Shown: positions 17,146-30,063 of the stretch, piece by piece
How the letters are laid out: every line of letters starts with the position of its first letter
Numbering within the stretch: position 1 is the first letter of the stretch
Assembly: GCA_951812965.1 (NCBI GenBank)
Contig: OX638341.1
Span: 2,524,438 to 2,588,437 of the forward strand
From: an uncultured Pseudohongiella sp.
GTDB lineage: Bacteria; Pseudomonadota; Gammaproteobacteria; Pseudomonadales; Pseudohongiellaceae
Reading direction: 5' to 3'
DNA length: 64,000 nucleotides
Made by a program: the position numbers and the translations under genes
The notes under the pieces: generated by a model
What the model saw: the letters and a program-made list of their open reading frames with translations, nothing else
What the model was told of the DNA's origin: nothing
Database searches by the model: none

Positions 17146-18522
17146 GCGACGGATCGAAGCCGCTAAATCAACAGCCTTGCCAAGATAGGTTCGGGGCGTG
17201 AGTTCCAATAGCGATTGCCTTGACTCATCGGGAATATCCAAATTTTCGACAAAAGCGCGAATGGCTGCCTCGTCCACTCGCCGCCCCCGCGTAAGCTCTT
17301 TCAGCTTCTCATAAGGTTCCGGCACCCCGTGGCGGCGCATGACAGTCTGAATCGCCTCCGCAAGGATTTCCCAGCAATCGTCAATGTCAGCATCGATTGC
17401 AGTCGCATCGAGCTCGAGCTTGCCCAGCCCCGCAAGAGTCGAGCGGTAAGTGAGAAGACTGTACCCCAGAGCAATGCCAAAATTTCGCAATGCCGTCGAA
17501 TCGCTCAAATCCCTTTGCAAGCGCGAAACAGGCAATTTTTCCGCCAAATGACGCAACAGCGAGTTGGCGACGCCGGCATTGCCCTCGGAATTCTCGAAAT
17601 CGATCGGATTGACCTTGTGCGGCATCGTCGAAGAGCCCACTTCCCCCGCCACCAGCTTCTGCCGGAAATAGCCCAGTGAAATATAAGTCCAGAGGTCACG
17701 ATCAAGGTCGAGTACGATCGTGTTCAGGCGACTGAGCGCCGCGCAATATTCGGCAAACGAATCATATGGCTCGATCTGGGTAGTGTAGGGATTCCAGCCC
17801 AGCCCGAAGCCTTCCACAAAATTCCGCGCCAACTCCGGCCAGTCGATTCCCGGATACGCGGCGTAATGAGCGTTGTAGTTGCCGACGGCGCCATTGATCT
17901 TGCCCAGCAGTTCGACCTCTTCGAGTATTCGTGACTCGCGCTGCAGCCGCCAGACGAAATTGGCAAGCTCCTTGCCCATCGTGGTGGGGGAGGCGGGTTG
18001 GCCGTGCGTGCGCGACAACATCGGCTGCGCCGCGAATGTCTCGCTCATTGCGGTGAGTTCTTCGATCAGTTGAGCGATCGCAGTCAGCAGCGCCTTGCGG
18101 CCGTCGCGCAACATCAGGGCATAGGCAAGATTGTTGATGTCCCAGGTAGTGCAGGCGAAATGCACGAATTCCAGATGCGGCGTGAGTTCGGGCCTTTCTG
18201 AAAGCCGCTCCTTGAGAAAATATTCGACGGCCTTGACGTCGTGGCGAGTGGTCGCCTCAAGCTCCTTTATGCGCGCGGCGTCGGCGGTCGAGAATCCTGC
18301 GGCGAGATTCTGGAGAAATTCACCGGCGTCGTCGCTCAACCGGGGACATTCTGCTAAACCGGGCTCGCCGGCCAGTGTCAGCAGCCATTCGATTTCGACC
18401 TGCACCCGATAACGCATGAGGCCGTACTCGCTGAAAATGGGCGCCAGTTCGGCGCATTTTTCCCGGTAACGCCCGTCAAGCGGTGACAACGACAGCAGTT
18501 CGTGTTCCTGGTCCTGGCTCAT
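17098..18522 (-). CDS. purB: Adenylosuccinate lyase
   Basis: A 474-residue enzyme of the fumarase/aspartase superfamily that removes fumarate from SAICAR and adenylosuccinate in purine synthesis. The superfamily signature SSTMPHKVNP is present, as are LSRTHGQPASPTTMGKEL and the N-terminal SPLDGRYREK of the E. coli-type PurB. ATG 18522 has GGAGAA 7 bases upstream. It is about 18 residues longer than E. coli PurB (456). The last 14 residues, QVGAHTADAVNTSL, are encoded by the right arm and core of a palindromic repeat, so the natural C terminus was probably replaced or extended by repeat insertion. It lies 48 bases after mnmA. Confidence 0.94.
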   Translation of the reverse strand: MSQDQEHELLSLSPLDGRYREKCAELAPIFSEYGLMRYRVQVEIEWLLTLAGEPGLAECPRLSDDAGEFLQNLAAGFSTADAARIKELEATTRHDVKAVEYFLKERLSERPELTPHLEFVHFACTTWDINNLAYALMLRDGRKALLTAIAQLIEELTAMSETFAAQPMLSRTHGQPASPTTMGKELANFVWRLQRESRILEEVELLGKINGAVGNYNAHYAAYPGIDWPELARNFVEGFGLGWNPYTTQIEPYDSFAEYCAALSRLNTIVLDLDRDLWTYISLGYFRQKLVAGEVGSSTMPHKVNPIDFENSEGNAGVANSLLRHLAEKLPVSRLQRDLSDSTALRNFGIALGYSLLTYRSTLAGLGKLELDATAIDADIDDCWEILAEAIQTVMRRHGVPEPYEKLKELTRGRRVDEAAIRAFVENLDIPDESRQSLLELTPRTYLGKAVDLAASIRRRQVGAHTADAVNTSL

Positions 18523-18570
18523 TCTGGTTCTCCGGCAGACTTGCTGGCGCAAAATTTTCCAGCAAAGGCT

Positions 18571-19674
18571 TCAATGCAGGCAACTTTCGATTGGCGCACC
18601 CCCAAGGCAGCGTTCCTCCTGGTAGAAAACAATGTATTGGCCCGGCGTGACCGCTTTCTGCGGGCGGTCGAACTCGACCCGCAACCGCCGCTCGCCGTCA
18701 CCGGCCACCTCGCAGTCGAAATCCGGCTGCCGGTAGCGCGTCTTGGCGCTGCAGCGCAGCGGCAACGACGGGGTTTCGCCGTTGATCCAGGCCGGCATGT
18801 CGGCGATCAGACCGCTGCTTTGCAATTCCTCGTGGTCTTCGCCCTGCACGACGTAAAGCGTGTTGCTTGAAAGTTCCTTGCGCGCCACGTACCAGGGCGC
18901 TTCCGGATAATCGCGCAAACCGCCGATTCCCAGCCCCTGGCGCTGGCCGACAGTGTAATACATCAATCCCTGGTGCCGCCCGATTTCCTCGCCCGATATC
19001 GTCATGATCGGCCCCGGCTGCGCCGGCAAATAACGTTGCAGAAAGTCACTGAACTTACGTTCGCCGATAAAACAGATTCCAGTGCTGTCCTTCTTGTCGT
19101 GTGTCGGCAGTTTCAGTTCCGCCGCCAACTTCCGCACTTCCGGCTTGGTCATCTCGCCGAGCGGGAACAGGCAGCGGCGGATGCAGGTTTCGCTGACTTC
19201 GCACAGGAAATAACTCTGGTCCTTGTTGCGGTCGGCGCCCTTGCACAGCCAGACATGGCCTTCCCGTTCCGTGCGGCGCGCATAATGGCCGGTCGCGATC
19301 AGTTCCGCCCCGAGTTCGAGCGCGTATTCGAGGAAGGCCTTGAACTTGATTTCACGATTGCAGACGACGTCGGGATTCGGTGTGCGGCCCTGCCGGTATT
19401 CCTCGAGGAAATGCCGGAAAACGTCGTCCCAGTATTCGGCCGCGAAATTGGCCTCGTGTAATTTGATGCCGAGAAGTTCGCAGACTGCCCGGGCGTCGGC
19501 CAGATCGGCTTCGGCGGTGCAATATTCGGTGCCGTCGTCTTCTTCCCAGTTCTTCATGAACAGGCCTTCGACCCGGTAGCCCTGGCTCAACAGCAGGCTG
19601 GCGGCGACAGAAGAGTCGACGCCGCCGGACATGCCCACGATGACGCGCGGGCCTTGTGAATTCGCCGTTTTCAT
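18571..19674 (-). CDS. mnmA: tRNA-specific 2-thiouridylase MnmA
   Basis: A 367-residue ATP-pyrophosphatase that thiolates U34 of tRNA Lys, Glu and Gln. The P-loop is [10 protein letters not shown] (15-24). The catalytic Cys pair is in [10 protein letters not shown] and [10 protein letters not shown]. The C-terminal [12 protein letters not shown] and a small beta-barrel follow. It takes sulfur from the Tus relay; tusDCBE are in this window at 33-34.4 kb. Upstream of purB as in E. coli, but the hflD gene that usually lies between them is missing. Confidence 0.95.
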   Translation of the reverse strand: MKTANSQGPRVIVGMSGGVDSSVAASLLLSQGYRVEGLFMKNWEEDDGTEYCTAEADLADARAVCELLGIKLHEANFAAEYWDDVFRHFLEEYRQGRTPNPDVVCNREIKFKAFLEYALELGAELIATGHYARRTEREGHVWLCKGADRNKDQSYFLCEVSETCIRRCLFPLGEMTKPEVRKLAAELKLPTHDKKDSTGICFIGERKFSDFLQRYLPAQPGPIMTISGEEIGRHQGLMYYTVGQRQGLGIGGLRDYPEAPWYVARKELSSNTLYVVQGEDHEELQSSGLIADMPAWINGETPSLPLRCSAKTRYRQPDFDCEVAGDGERRLRVEFDRPQKAVTPGQYIVFYQEERCLGGAPIESCLH

Positions 19675-19775
19675 GCTGCATGCATTGTATCAGCAATGCT
19701 CCGCACCGCATTCGGCGAGTTTCATGCGGGCGGCAAAAACGTGGATAATGGCGCCCTGGCAAGGGAATTCTGAAT

Positions 19776-20264
19776 ATGAGCGGATTAACGCATCTGGACA
19801 AGGCAGGCAATGCGAGAATGGTCGATGTCGGCGACAAGCCCGACAGCCGCCGCGTGGCGGTGGCCGGCGCCCGGGTAAACATGACAGCGGAGACCCTGGA
19901 TGCGATTGCGGCCGGCGCCCACAAGAAAGGCGACGTGCTGACCGTGGCGCGTATCGCCGGCATCCAGGCCGCCAAGAGTTGTTCTTCGCTCATTCCCATG
20001 TGCCATCCGCTGATGCTCGATTCGGTCGATATCGAACTCGTATTGAATCGCGAAGCGAGCCGCGTCGACATAACGGCCACCTGCAAGGTAAACGGGCCCA
20101 CGGGAGTCGAGATGGAAGCCCTGACCGCCGCGGCTGTAAGTGCGCTGACGATTTACGACATGTGCAAGGCCTTCGATCGCGGCATGAGCGTCGACGATGT
20201 GTGCCTGCTGGAGAAATCCGGCGGCCGCAGCGGTCGGTATCTGCGGCAGGAGCAGGGCGACTGA
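19776..20264 (+). CDS. moaC: Cyclic pyranopterin monophosphate synthase MoaC
   Basis: A 162-residue enzyme of molybdenum cofactor synthesis that, after MoaA, forms cyclic pyranopterin monophosphate. [20 protein letters not shown] and the C-terminal [10 protein letters not shown] are the conserved active-site segments. The stop overlaps the moaD start by one base (TGATG). moaC-moaD-moaE form a tight operon; moaA and moaB are not present in the window. Confidence 0.95.
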   Translation: MSGLTHLDKAGNARMVDVGDKPDSRRVAVAGARVNMTAETLDAIAAGAHKKGDVLTVARIAGIQAAKSCSSLIPMCHPLMLDSVDIELVLNREASRVDITATCKVNGPTGVEMEALTAAAVSALTIYDMCKAFDRGMSVDDVCLLEKSGGRSGRYLRQEQGD

Positions 20265-20518
20265 TGTTGCTGATTCACTATTTCGCCGGCGTGCGGGAAG
20301 CTGTCGGCCGGGACGGGGACCGGATCGAATTCCCGGGAAACGTGGCCACGGTAGCGGATCTGATCCGCCACCTGCGCATGTCGGACAATCGCTTCGAGCG
20401 AATGATGAGCGAGCAGGAACAGGTGCTGGTGGCGGTGAATCAGGCGGTTACAGGGCAAGAAGGAGCGGTCGCGGACGGCGATGAAATCGCCTTCTTTCCG
20501 CCGATGAGCGGGGGCTGA
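20264..20518 (+). CDS. moaD: Molybdopterin synthase sulfur carrier subunit MoaD
   Basis: An 84-residue beta-grasp, ubiquitin-like protein ending in the required Gly-Gly (PPMSGG), which is thiocarboxylated to carry sulfur to MoaE. LLIHYFAGVREAVG is the typical first strand. It is translated by coupling from the moaC stop, and its own stop is one base before moaE. The small acidic protein works in the cytoplasm in a MoaD2-MoaE2 heterotetramer. Confidence 0.94.
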   Translation: MLLIHYFAGVREAVGRDGDRIEFPGNVATVADLIRHLRMSDNRFERMMSEQEQVLVAVNQAVTGQEGAVADGDEIAFFPPMSGG

Positions 20519-20519
20519 C

Positions 20520-21011
20520 ATGGCCCATATCAGCGTACAAGTCGAAGATTTCGACCTTGGCGCCGAATACCGGCGACTTTGCGGCGACGCCCCCGGGGCT
20601 GGCGCCGTGGTGACATTTTGCGGCTTGGTGCGGGAATTTTACGACGCCGACGGCAGCGAAGAGGTGCGGGAATTGCGCCTGGAACATTATCCCGGCATGA
20701 CCGAGAAATGCATTCTCGACATCGTCGGGCAGGCGGAGCGGCGCTGGGACCTGCTGGCCGTGCGGGTAATTCATCGCGTCGGCGCGCTGCGCCCGGGCGA
20801 TCAGATCGTCTTTGCCGGCGTCGCCGGCCGGCACCGGGGAGAGGCCTTCGAGGCGGCGAATTTCATCATGGACTACCTGAAAAGCGAGGCGCCGTTCTGG
20901 AAGAAGCAGTTTACCGGCAGCGGCAGCGAATGGGTGAGCACCCGCGAAAGCGACCGCCAGGCGCTGCTGCGCTGGGTGAGGCCCGATCGGCGCAGCCGAC
21001 GAGAAGCGTAG
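20520..21011 (+). CDS. moaE: Molybdopterin synthase catalytic subunit MoaE
   Basis: A 163-residue subunit that inserts two sulfurs into cyclic pyranopterin monophosphate. Conserved pieces are GAVVTFCGLVR, LRLEHYPGMTEK, IHRVGALRPGD and the lysine segment APFWKKQ. Relatives end shortly after ESDRQALLRW; here VRPDRRSRREA follows. These codons run into a hairpin-rich repeat (about 20990-21050), so the tail is probably repeat-derived, as in PurB. Confidence 0.94.
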   Translation: MAHISVQVEDFDLGAEYRRLCGDAPGAGAVVTFCGLVREFYDADGSEEVRELRLEHYPGMTEKCILDIVGQAERRWDLLAVRVIHRVGALRPGDQIVFAGVAGRHRGEAFEAANFIMDYLKSEAPFWKKQFTGSGSEWVSTRESDRQALLRWVRPDRRSRREA

Positions 21012-21135
21012 CTTTTCGAGGACCGAACGACTCGCCAGGGATGGCGAGGCCGGGGGTTATCGAAGTCGACGATCTTGCGCCATGGATGGCATGCACAATG
21101 CCCAACGAGATTCCGCGACTTCGCGCGGAATGACT
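20990..21135. repeat. Hairpin-rich repeat sequence after moaE
   Basis: It contains GAAGCGTAGCTTTTC (about 21003-21017), a hairpin CTCGCC-AGGGAT-GGCGAG (21031-21048) and an imperfect palindrome ATTCCGCGACTTCGCGCGGAAT near 21110-21131. GAAGCG-AGCTT followed by GAACGAC also occurs in the element at 52627-52798, and the six-base-loop GGCGAG hairpin recurs in inverse orientation at 32786-32815. It lies between convergent moaE and cspD. Confidence 0.6.
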
Positions 21136-21150
21136 GGGAAGTGAGGCGCT

Positions 21151-21468
21151 TCAATCGCCGTCTTCGGTTTCCGCCTCAGCACTTGGCTCTGGATCCTCGG
21201 AAATCGGTTCCGTCTCTTCGGTACTCGATGCCGGACTTCCGGAATTCGGCTCAGGCTCAGGATCGGATAACGCCCTGATGTTCGTCGCGTGTAATCCCTT
21301 GGGACCTTCCACGGCGTCGAACGAGACGTGTTGTCCCGCTTTAAGGGTCTTGTAGCCGTCCATGCCGATGGCTGAGTAATGGGCGAACAGGTCATCGCCG
21401 CCATCGTCCGGTAGAATGAAGCCGAATCCCTTGGCGTTGTTGAACCATTTAACCTGGCCGGTGCTCAT
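21151..21468 (-). CDS. cspD: Cold-shock-domain protein with acidic tail (CspD-like)
   Basis: A 105-residue protein: an N-terminal cold-shock domain (about 1-68) with RNP motifs NNAKGFGFI and DLFAHYSAI that binds single-stranded nucleic acid, then a tail of about 37 residues nearly all Glu, Asp, Pro and Ser. CspD of E. coli (74 residues) inhibits replication in stationary phase. The position divergent from clpS-clpA is the classical cspD locus. The acidic tail is unusual and might mimic nucleic acid or modulate binding. ATG 21468 follows TTGGAG. Confidence 0.88.
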   Translation of the reverse strand: MSTGQVKWFNNAKGFGFILPDDGGDDLFAHYSAIGMDGYKTLKAGQHVSFDAVEGPKGLHATNIRALSDPEPEPNSGSPASSTEETEPISEDPEPSAEAETEDGD

Positions 21469-21570
21469 GAAAAGCTCCAAGATGTTGATTACAATCAGGA
21501 TTGCAATGGGATGGTACTGGTTTTTTGAATTTGCTATACACTATCAATCTCAGAATGTCAAAGTTTGACG

Positions 21571-21918
21571 ATGAGCAGACTACCTGAAAATATGGACGAT
21601 GAGCGGGACGGCGAACTGCAGGAAAAGGTTCGCCAGGTCACGTCCAGCAAGCCGAAACTGTCGCAGCCGCCGCTGTACAAGGTCGTTCTTTTGAATGACG
21701 ATTACACCCCCATGGATTTTGTAGTTGACGTTTTGTGTACTTTCTTCCACCTTGACATTGAGAAGGCCACGCAGATCATGTTGAAGGTTCATACGGAAGG
21801 CAAAGGCGTATGCGGGGTATACAGTCAAGACATCGCGGAAACCAAGGCGGCCCAGGTGAACAACTATTCGCGTGAATGCCAGCACCCTTTGTTATGTTCG
21901 GTGGAAGTGGATCGTTAA
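21571..21918 (+). CDS. clpS: ATP-dependent Clp protease adaptor ClpS
   Basis: A 115-residue adaptor that delivers proteins with N-terminal Leu, Phe, Tyr or Trp to ClpAP. The substrate pocket segment [18 protein letters not shown] and [11 protein letters not shown] are present; the first 30 residues form the flexible arm that engages ClpA. The start is uncertain: ATG 21571 and ATG 21592 are both in frame and neither has a good ribosome site. It is 3 bases from clpA. aat and bpt, which add the destabilising residues, lie 3 kb away. Confidence 0.94.
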   Translation: MSRLPENMDDERDGELQEKVRQVTSSKPKLSQPPLYKVVLLNDDYTPMDFVVDVLCTFFHLDIEKATQIMLKVHTEGKGVCGVYSQDIAETKAAQVNNYSRECQHPLLCSVEVDR

Positions 21919-21921
21919 ATC

Positions 21922-24207
<2,286 letters not shown>

Positions 24208-24226
24208 AACTGGAGTGACTTTTGGG

Positions 24227-24445
24227 CTAACGAGCCCGATAGGTGATACGTCCCTTCGACAGGTCGTAGGGAGTCAATTCCACTTTCACCTGGTCTCCGG
24301 TGAGAATTCTGATGTAGTTCTTGCGCATTTTGCCCGAAATGTGGGCTGTTATTATGTGGCCGTTTTCCAGCTTGACCCTGAACATGGTGTTGGGAAGGGT
24401 GTCGATCACTTCCCCCTCGATTTCAATCTGGTCTTCTTTTGCCAT
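24227..24445 (-). CDS. infA: Translation initiation factor IF-1
   Basis: A 72-residue OB-fold protein that occupies the ribosomal A site during initiation. [19 protein letters not shown] and [13 protein letters not shown] are almost invariant in the family. AGGAGGA lies just before the ATG. It is last in the run trxB-aat-bpt-infA, the same order as in many Pseudomonadales. Confidence 0.97.
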   Translation of the reverse strand: MAKEDQIEIEGEVIDTLPNTMFRVKLENGHIITAHISGKMRKNYIRILTGDQVKVELTPYDLSKGRITYRAR

Positions 24446-24538
24446 TCATTCCTCCTCGGTAACCGGAATGCGGCGCATTGTGACGTATTTCCGCTGGATT
24501 CGCAAAATAAGGCGCCGTTTTCCGGCACCCTGCCGGGC

Positions 24539-25252
24539 TCAGCCCAGCCGCGCCCATTTGCCGTCGAGCAGGAGTTCAATTGGCCGGAAGTCCTTCTTGT
24601 AGTCCATCTTGGGACAGTCCTTGATCCAGTAGCCGAGAAACAGGTAGGGCAGGCCTGCCGCGAGCGTCCTGCGGGCCTGCCAGAGGATCGAATAAGTGCC
24701 GAGCGACCGTCGCGGCAGGCCGGGGTCGAACCAGGTGTACACCGCCGAAAGACCCAGGTCGAGCAGATCAGTGACGCTGACCGCCGCCAGTTCGCCGCCG
24801 AGGAAAAATTTCACGAACAGCGTGTCAGGAGTCGCGGTTCGAATAAACGCGTGATATTGCTCGCGCGTGGCCGGATACATGTCTCCGCTGCCGTGCCTTT
24901 CCGATATGTATTTCCGATACAGGGCGAAACTTTCGTCATCGTCGATCATGTCGTCTTCGACCACGGTCAGATCGTCGTTGGCTTTCCAGATTCGCTTGTG
25001 GCGCCGGCGCCACTGAAAATCGGCAACGGGAATGCGCAAGGGTATGCAGGCCCGGCAACTCTCGCAGTCCGGCCGGTAGAAGTGCGCGCCGCTGCGGCGA
25101 AAGCCGATTTCGGTCAACTTGCTGTAGAGATGCCGGTCCATCTGCAGGGAGGGATCGAGGAAGACGGTGCTCGCCAGTTGTTCGTCCTTGTAGCTGCAAG
25201 GATGAGGTCCGGTGCGGAACAGCCGCAACTTGCGGGAAGCCGTCTGGCGCAT
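24539..25252 (-). CDS. bpt: Aspartate/glutamate leucyltransferase (Bpt/Ate-type)
   Basis: About 237 residues of the arginyl-tRNA-protein transferase family. The N-terminal Cys-rich part (HPCSYKDEQLAST and DCESCRACIPLR) and C-terminal FLGYWIKDCPKMDYK are diagnostic. Bacterial Bpt moves leucine from tRNA onto N-terminal Asp or Glu, making ClpS substrates. ATG 25252 begins 2 bases after the aat stop; a TTG two codons upstream overlaps that stop. Neighbours Aat and ClpS/ClpA complete the N-degron pathway. Confidence 0.93.
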   Translation of the reverse strand: MRQTASRKLRLFRTGPHPCSYKDEQLASTVFLDPSLQMDRHLYSKLTEIGFRRSGAHFYRPDCESCRACIPLRIPVADFQWRRRHKRIWKANDDLTVVEDDMIDDDESFALYRKYISERHGSGDMYPATREQYHAFIRTATPDTLFVKFFLGGELAAVSVTDLLDLGLSAVYTWFDPGLPRRSLGTYSILWQARRTLAAGLPYLFLGYWIKDCPKMDYKKDFRPIELLLDGKWARLG

Positions 25253-25254
25253 CT

Positions 25255-25956
25255 TCAATCCCGTTCTGGAGTGGGCGGGTCAAATTCCCATTTGTCCGGC
25301 GGCGGTTCACGTATCAGCCGGTTCAGTTGCTGAAGAAATTCCCGCCGCGGAAACTCCGCCGCCCCTAGAGACAGTAAATGATTGCTGCTGACCTGACAAT
25401 CGATCAGCCTGAAATTCCAGGCGAGCAACTGCCGTACGAGTCGGTCAAGCGCGAGCTTGGAGGCATTGTCTTCATGGCTGAACATCGACTCTCCGAAAAA
25501 CATCCTGCCCAGCGCGACGCCGTACAGGCCACCGATCAACCTGGAATCGTCCCAGACTTCTACCGAATGCGCATGACCCAGTTCGTGCAGCTTGTGATAC
25601 GCGGATTCCATCGCCGGCGTGATCCAGGTGCCCGCTATCCTGCCGGCGCCGCAATTCCTGACGACATCGGCAAATGCCCGATCCAGTGTGATGTCGTAAG
25701 GACAGCGCCGGGCCAGGCTTTTCATTTTCCGGGAAATCCTGAAATCTTCCAGCCGCAGCACCAGGCGCGGGTCGGGTGACCACCAGAGGATCGGCTGGTC
25801 GGCGTCGAACCAGGGAAATATGCCGCCGCGGTAGGCGTTGAGCAGCCTTTCCGGCCGCAGGTCTCCGCCGATGGCCAATAATCCATTCGGGCGGGTCAGG
25901 GCCTGCTCCGCCGGCGGAAAGGACAGGTCCGCGTGGTGCAGCCGATACAGGGGCAT
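25255..25956 (-). CDS. aat: Leucyl/phenylalanyl-tRNA--protein transferase
   Basis: A 233-residue enzyme that adds Leu or Phe to proteins with N-terminal Lys or Arg. GNAT-like core motifs are FPWFDADQPILWWSPDPR, TWITPAMESAYHKLHELGHA and FGESMFSHEDNASKLAL. It begins 11 bases after the trxB stop and runs directly into bpt. Confidence 0.95.
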   Translation of the reverse strand: MPLYRLHHADLSFPPAEQALTRPNGLLAIGGDLRPERLLNAYRGGIFPWFDADQPILWWSPDPRLVLRLEDFRISRKMKSLARRCPYDITLDRAFADVVRNCGAGRIAGTWITPAMESAYHKLHELGHAHSVEVWDDSRLIGGLYGVALGRMFFGESMFSHEDNASKLALDRLVRQLLAWNFRLIDCQVSSNHLLSLGAAEFPRREFLQQLNRLIREPPPDKWEFDPPTPERD

Positions 25957-25967
25957 GCTGGAGCGGC

Positions 25968-26966
<999 letters not shown>

Positions 26967-27039
26967 TTATGCTGTTTTTACCGTCGCATTTCTCATATGT
27001 GGCGGTAGTTAGACGATAAATAGATGTGTATTTTAGCGA

Positions 27040-29382
27040 ATGAGTGGGTGTCCCACTCGAATGTCCCAATCGAATGACACTCGAATGAACGAAGAGACTG
27101 ATCAAAAATTCGCGATTCCTCGCATGTTGAAGGAAGGTTTGCTGGTGGTGAACTTCCTGGTCGCGGTATTTCTGCTTGTGGCCCTGTCCAGTTATTCGCC
27201 CGGGGACCCCGGATTCAGCAATACCGGAAGCGGGGACGGAGTCGGTAATGCCGCCGGATTCTACGGCGCCTGGCTGGCGGACGTGCTGTTCCTGCTGCTC
27301 GGCCATCTGGCCTGGGTGGTTCCCGCCTGGCTGATCTATCTCTGCATCGCCGCGATCACCGGCAGGGAGGCATTTCGCGGATCGCTTTTAATCCGGGCAA
27401 CGGGTCTGGTATTGATTCTGCTTTCCGCCGGCGGTCTGGCGAGCCTGCACCTGGAATCTTCGACCGGGCAGATCGATAATCCGGGAGGCGTCGTCGGTAA
27501 TCTGCTCGTTACCTGGAGCGAGCCGGCGCTGGCGCTGTTTGGCAGCAGCATTTTGTTCCTTGCCTTGTTGATGATCGGCCTGACCTTGTGTTTCAGCATA
27601 TCCTGGGCCAGCGCCATTACTTCCCTGTGCAATTGGATTCTCGCCGGCTTCCGCCGATTTCCGGAGTTTCTGCGGAAGCGCCGGGATGCAAAAGCGAGTG
27701 CGCCGCCTCCACGCAAGGCCCCGGTCAAGCGCCCCCGAGAGGAGAAAAAATCATTTTCGCTGCTGAAAAAGAAGCAGAAGCGAATTACCCCGACGATGCC
27801 GGCGGCGGCGGATTCGACCGCGACGAAGCGGCAAGCGCAAAACGGCGCCCGATCGAAACCTGCGGCGAAATCGCTCAAGGACCGTCTGCCGTCGACCGCT
27901 TTGCTCGATCCGGGTTCGCCGGGAGAGGTAGGCGCGCAATCGAGAGAGTCGTTGGAAGAGATGTCGCGGCTACTCGCGGAGAAGCTGCGCGACTTCGGCA
28001 TCGAGGTGGAAGTCACGGCGATCAAGCCCGGGCCGGTTATCACCCGTTTTGAAGTGCAGCCCGCCGCGGGCGTCAAGGGCAACCGAATCACGGGACTGGT
28101 CAGGGATCTGGCGCGCTCGCTTGCGGTGACATCGGTGCGCGTGGTCGAACACATACCCGGCCGCGATGTGATCGGCATCGAGATTCCCAATGACGAGCGT
28201 GAACTGATCCTGTTGAGCCAGGTGCTGGAAAGCGGTGAATTCGGCCGCGCCGGTTCCAATCTGAGCCTGGCTCTCGGCCACGATATTCTCGGCAAGCCGG
28301 TCATCGTCGATCTCGGCAAGATGCCGCATCTGCTGGTGGCGGGGACCACGGGTTCGGGCAAGTCGGTGGGCATCAACGCGATGATCCTGAGCCTGCTGTT
28401 CAAGTCGACGCCGGAACAGGTGCGGATGATCATGATCGACCCCAAAATGCTCGAATTGTCGGTCTACGAAGGGATTCCGCATCTGCTCACCCCGGTCATC
28501 ACCGACATGAAGGACGCCGCCAACGGCCTGCGCTGGTGCGTCGCCGAAATGGACCGGCGTTATGCGCTGCTGTCGGCGCTCGGCGTGCGAAACCTGGCCG
28601 GTTACAACAAGAAGGTCAGCGATTCGCGCAAGGCCGGCAAGCCGCTGCTGGATCCCAACTGGAGACCGGATCCGGGGCTGGACCTGGAACGCGATCAGCA
28701 AGCGCCGGAACTTGAGCCCCTGTCCCATATCGTGGTCGTCGTCGACGAACTCGCCGACATGATGATGGTGGTGGGCAAGAAAGTGGAGGAACTTATTGCC
28801 CGCATTGCGCAAAAGGCTCGCGCGGCAGGCATTCATCTGGTTCTGGCGACCCAGCGGCCGTCGGTCGATGTGCTCACCGGCCTGATCAAGGCCAATATTC
28901 CGACCCGCCTGTCCTTCATGGTGCAGTCCAAGGTCGATTCGCGCACGATTCTGGGCGAAGGTGGCGCCGAACAATTGCTCGGCAACGGCGACATGCTGTT
29001 TCTGCCTCCAGGGGGCGGCGTGGCGACCCGGGTGCATGGCGCCTTCGTCAGCGACGAGGAAGTACATCGCGTAGTGGCGGAATGGAAGTCGCGCGGCGTT
29101 CCCGAATACGTCGATGCCGTGACGGTGGACCGCAACGACCGGGATTTCCAGCCGGACGGCGGCATGGACGAGGATGGAGAAGTCGACGAACTCTACGACG
29201 AGGCGGTGAGTTTCGTTACAGAATCGAGGAAGGCGTCGATTTCCGCGGTACAGCGCAAGTTGCGCATCGGCTACAATCGCGCCGCGCGCATGATTGAAAC
29301 CATGGAACAGCAAGGAGTAGTATCCGCCATGAACAGTAATGGCGGCAGGGATGTGCTCGCACAGCCCGCTCCCCGCGACTGA
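27040..29382 (+). CDS. ftsK: DNA translocase FtsK
   Basis: A 780-residue septal DNA pump that helps resolve chromosomes at dif. It has four N-terminal membrane helices (about 30-185), a short linker (about 190-290, far shorter than in E. coli), the alpha/beta motor with Walker [11 protein letters not shown] (about 435-444) and [10 protein letters not shown], and a C-terminal gamma winged helix (about 715-770, [19 protein letters not shown]) that reads KOPS. Three in-frame ATGs lie in the first 16 codons (27040, 27061, 27085) among short repeats of CTCGAATG, and none has a good ribosome site, so the start is uncertain. Confidence 0.95.
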   Translation: MSGCPTRMSQSNDTRMNEETDQKFAIPRMLKEGLLVVNFLVAVFLLVALSSYSPGDPGFSNTGSGDGVGNAAGFYGAWLADVLFLLLGHLAWVVPAWLIYLCIAAITGREAFRGSLLIRATGLVLILLSAGGLASLHLESSTGQIDNPGGVVGNLLVTWSEPALALFGSSILFLALLMIGLTLCFSISWASAITSLCNWILAGFRRFPEFLRKRRDAKASAPPPRKAPVKRPREEKKSFSLLKKKQKRITPTMPAAADSTATKRQAQNGARSKPAAKSLKDRLPSTALLDPGSPGEVGAQSRESLEEMSRLLAEKLRDFGIEVEVTAIKPGPVITRFEVQPAAGVKGNRITGLVRDLARSLAVTSVRVVEHIPGRDVIGIEIPNDERELILLSQVLESGEFGRAGSNLSLALGHDILGKPVIVDLGKMPHLLVAGTTGSGKSVGINAMILSLLFKSTPEQVRMIMIDPKMLELSVYEGIPHLLTPVITDMKDAANGLRWCVAEMDRRYALLSALGVRNLAGYNKKVSDSRKAGKPLLDPNWRPDPGLDLERDQQAPELEPLSHIVVVVDELADMMMVVGKKVEELIARIAQKARAAGIHLVLATQRPSVDVLTGLIKANIPTRLSFMVQSKVDSRTILGEGGAEQLLGNGDMLFLPPGGGVATRVHGAFVSDEEVHRVVAEWKSRGVPEYVDAVTVDRNDRDFQPDGGMDEDGEVDELYDEAVSFVTESRKASISAVQRKLRIGYNRAARMIETMEQQGVVSAMNSNGGRDVLAQPAPRD

Positions 29383-29392
29383 ACGGCCTGAC

Positions 29393-30040
29393 ATGATTTC
29401 CACTTTTTCACGGTTCGCCGCGCTTGCCGCCTTTGCAGTGCTTGCACCCGGCGCGCCGGCGGTGTCGCAACAGGACCCGGTCACCGAACTCGATGCGCTG
29501 CTCGGCGGCATCACGACCCTTTCGGCCGATGTCAGCCAGTTGATTCTCGAATCCGGCGGCGGCCTGCTCGAGGAAAGCACGATTGCCATGCGGCTCAGGA
29601 AGCCCGGTGGCTTTTATTGGGAGACGCTCGACCCGTTTCCCGAATTGATCGTTACCGACGGCGAATCCCTGTGGAATTACCAGCCTGATCTGGAACAGGT
29701 GGTAATCGAAAACTGGGACAGGAACCGGGCCGAACTGGCGGCGCAATTGCTCAACGGCGAAACCGGCGGGCTCGCGGAAGAGTATCGCGTCACCCTGGTA
29801 ACGGCAGCCGAATTGCATCGCTTCGAGTTGTTGCCGCTGGCGCCGGACAGCCCTTATGAAATGATAGCGATCGAATTTGTCGGGGAAGAACTCGATATCA
29901 TCCGGCTGGACAATCGCAACGGCCAGCAGACGGTGTGGCGGTTTTTGAACATTGAGCGGAATGTGGTCATGGAAGACAGCCTGTTCGTTTTCACGCCGCC
30001 GCCGGGAATTGAAATCGTCGACAGCCGCGAAGCCAACTGA
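29393..30040 (+). CDS. lolA: Outer-membrane lipoprotein carrier protein LolA
   Basis: A 215-residue periplasmic chaperone that ferries lipoproteins from LolCDE to LolB. It has a signal peptide (about 1-23), then the half-barrel fold with the typical [25 protein letters not shown] and the late [13 protein letters not shown]. It lies 10 bases after ftsK, the standard ftsK-lolA order. rarA, often next, is absent and serS follows directly. Confidence 0.93.
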   Translation: MISTFSRFAALAAFAVLAPGAPAVSQQDPVTELDALLGGITTLSADVSQLILESGGGLLEESTIAMRLRKPGGFYWETLDPFPELIVTDGESLWNYQPDLEQVVIENWDRNRAELAAQLLNGETGGLAEEYRVTLVTAAELHRFELLPLAPDSPYEMIAIEFVGEELDIIRLDNRNGQQTVWRFLNIERNVVMEDSLFVFTPPPGIEIVDSREAN

Positions 30041-30063
30041 ATCGCGCCAGGAGAAAACCGTTC

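Noticed and set aside
27970-29589. 539-codon minus-strand frame opposite ftsK and lolA
   Set aside because: Antisense shadow rich in His and Arg; FtsK motor motifs are complete on the plus strand.
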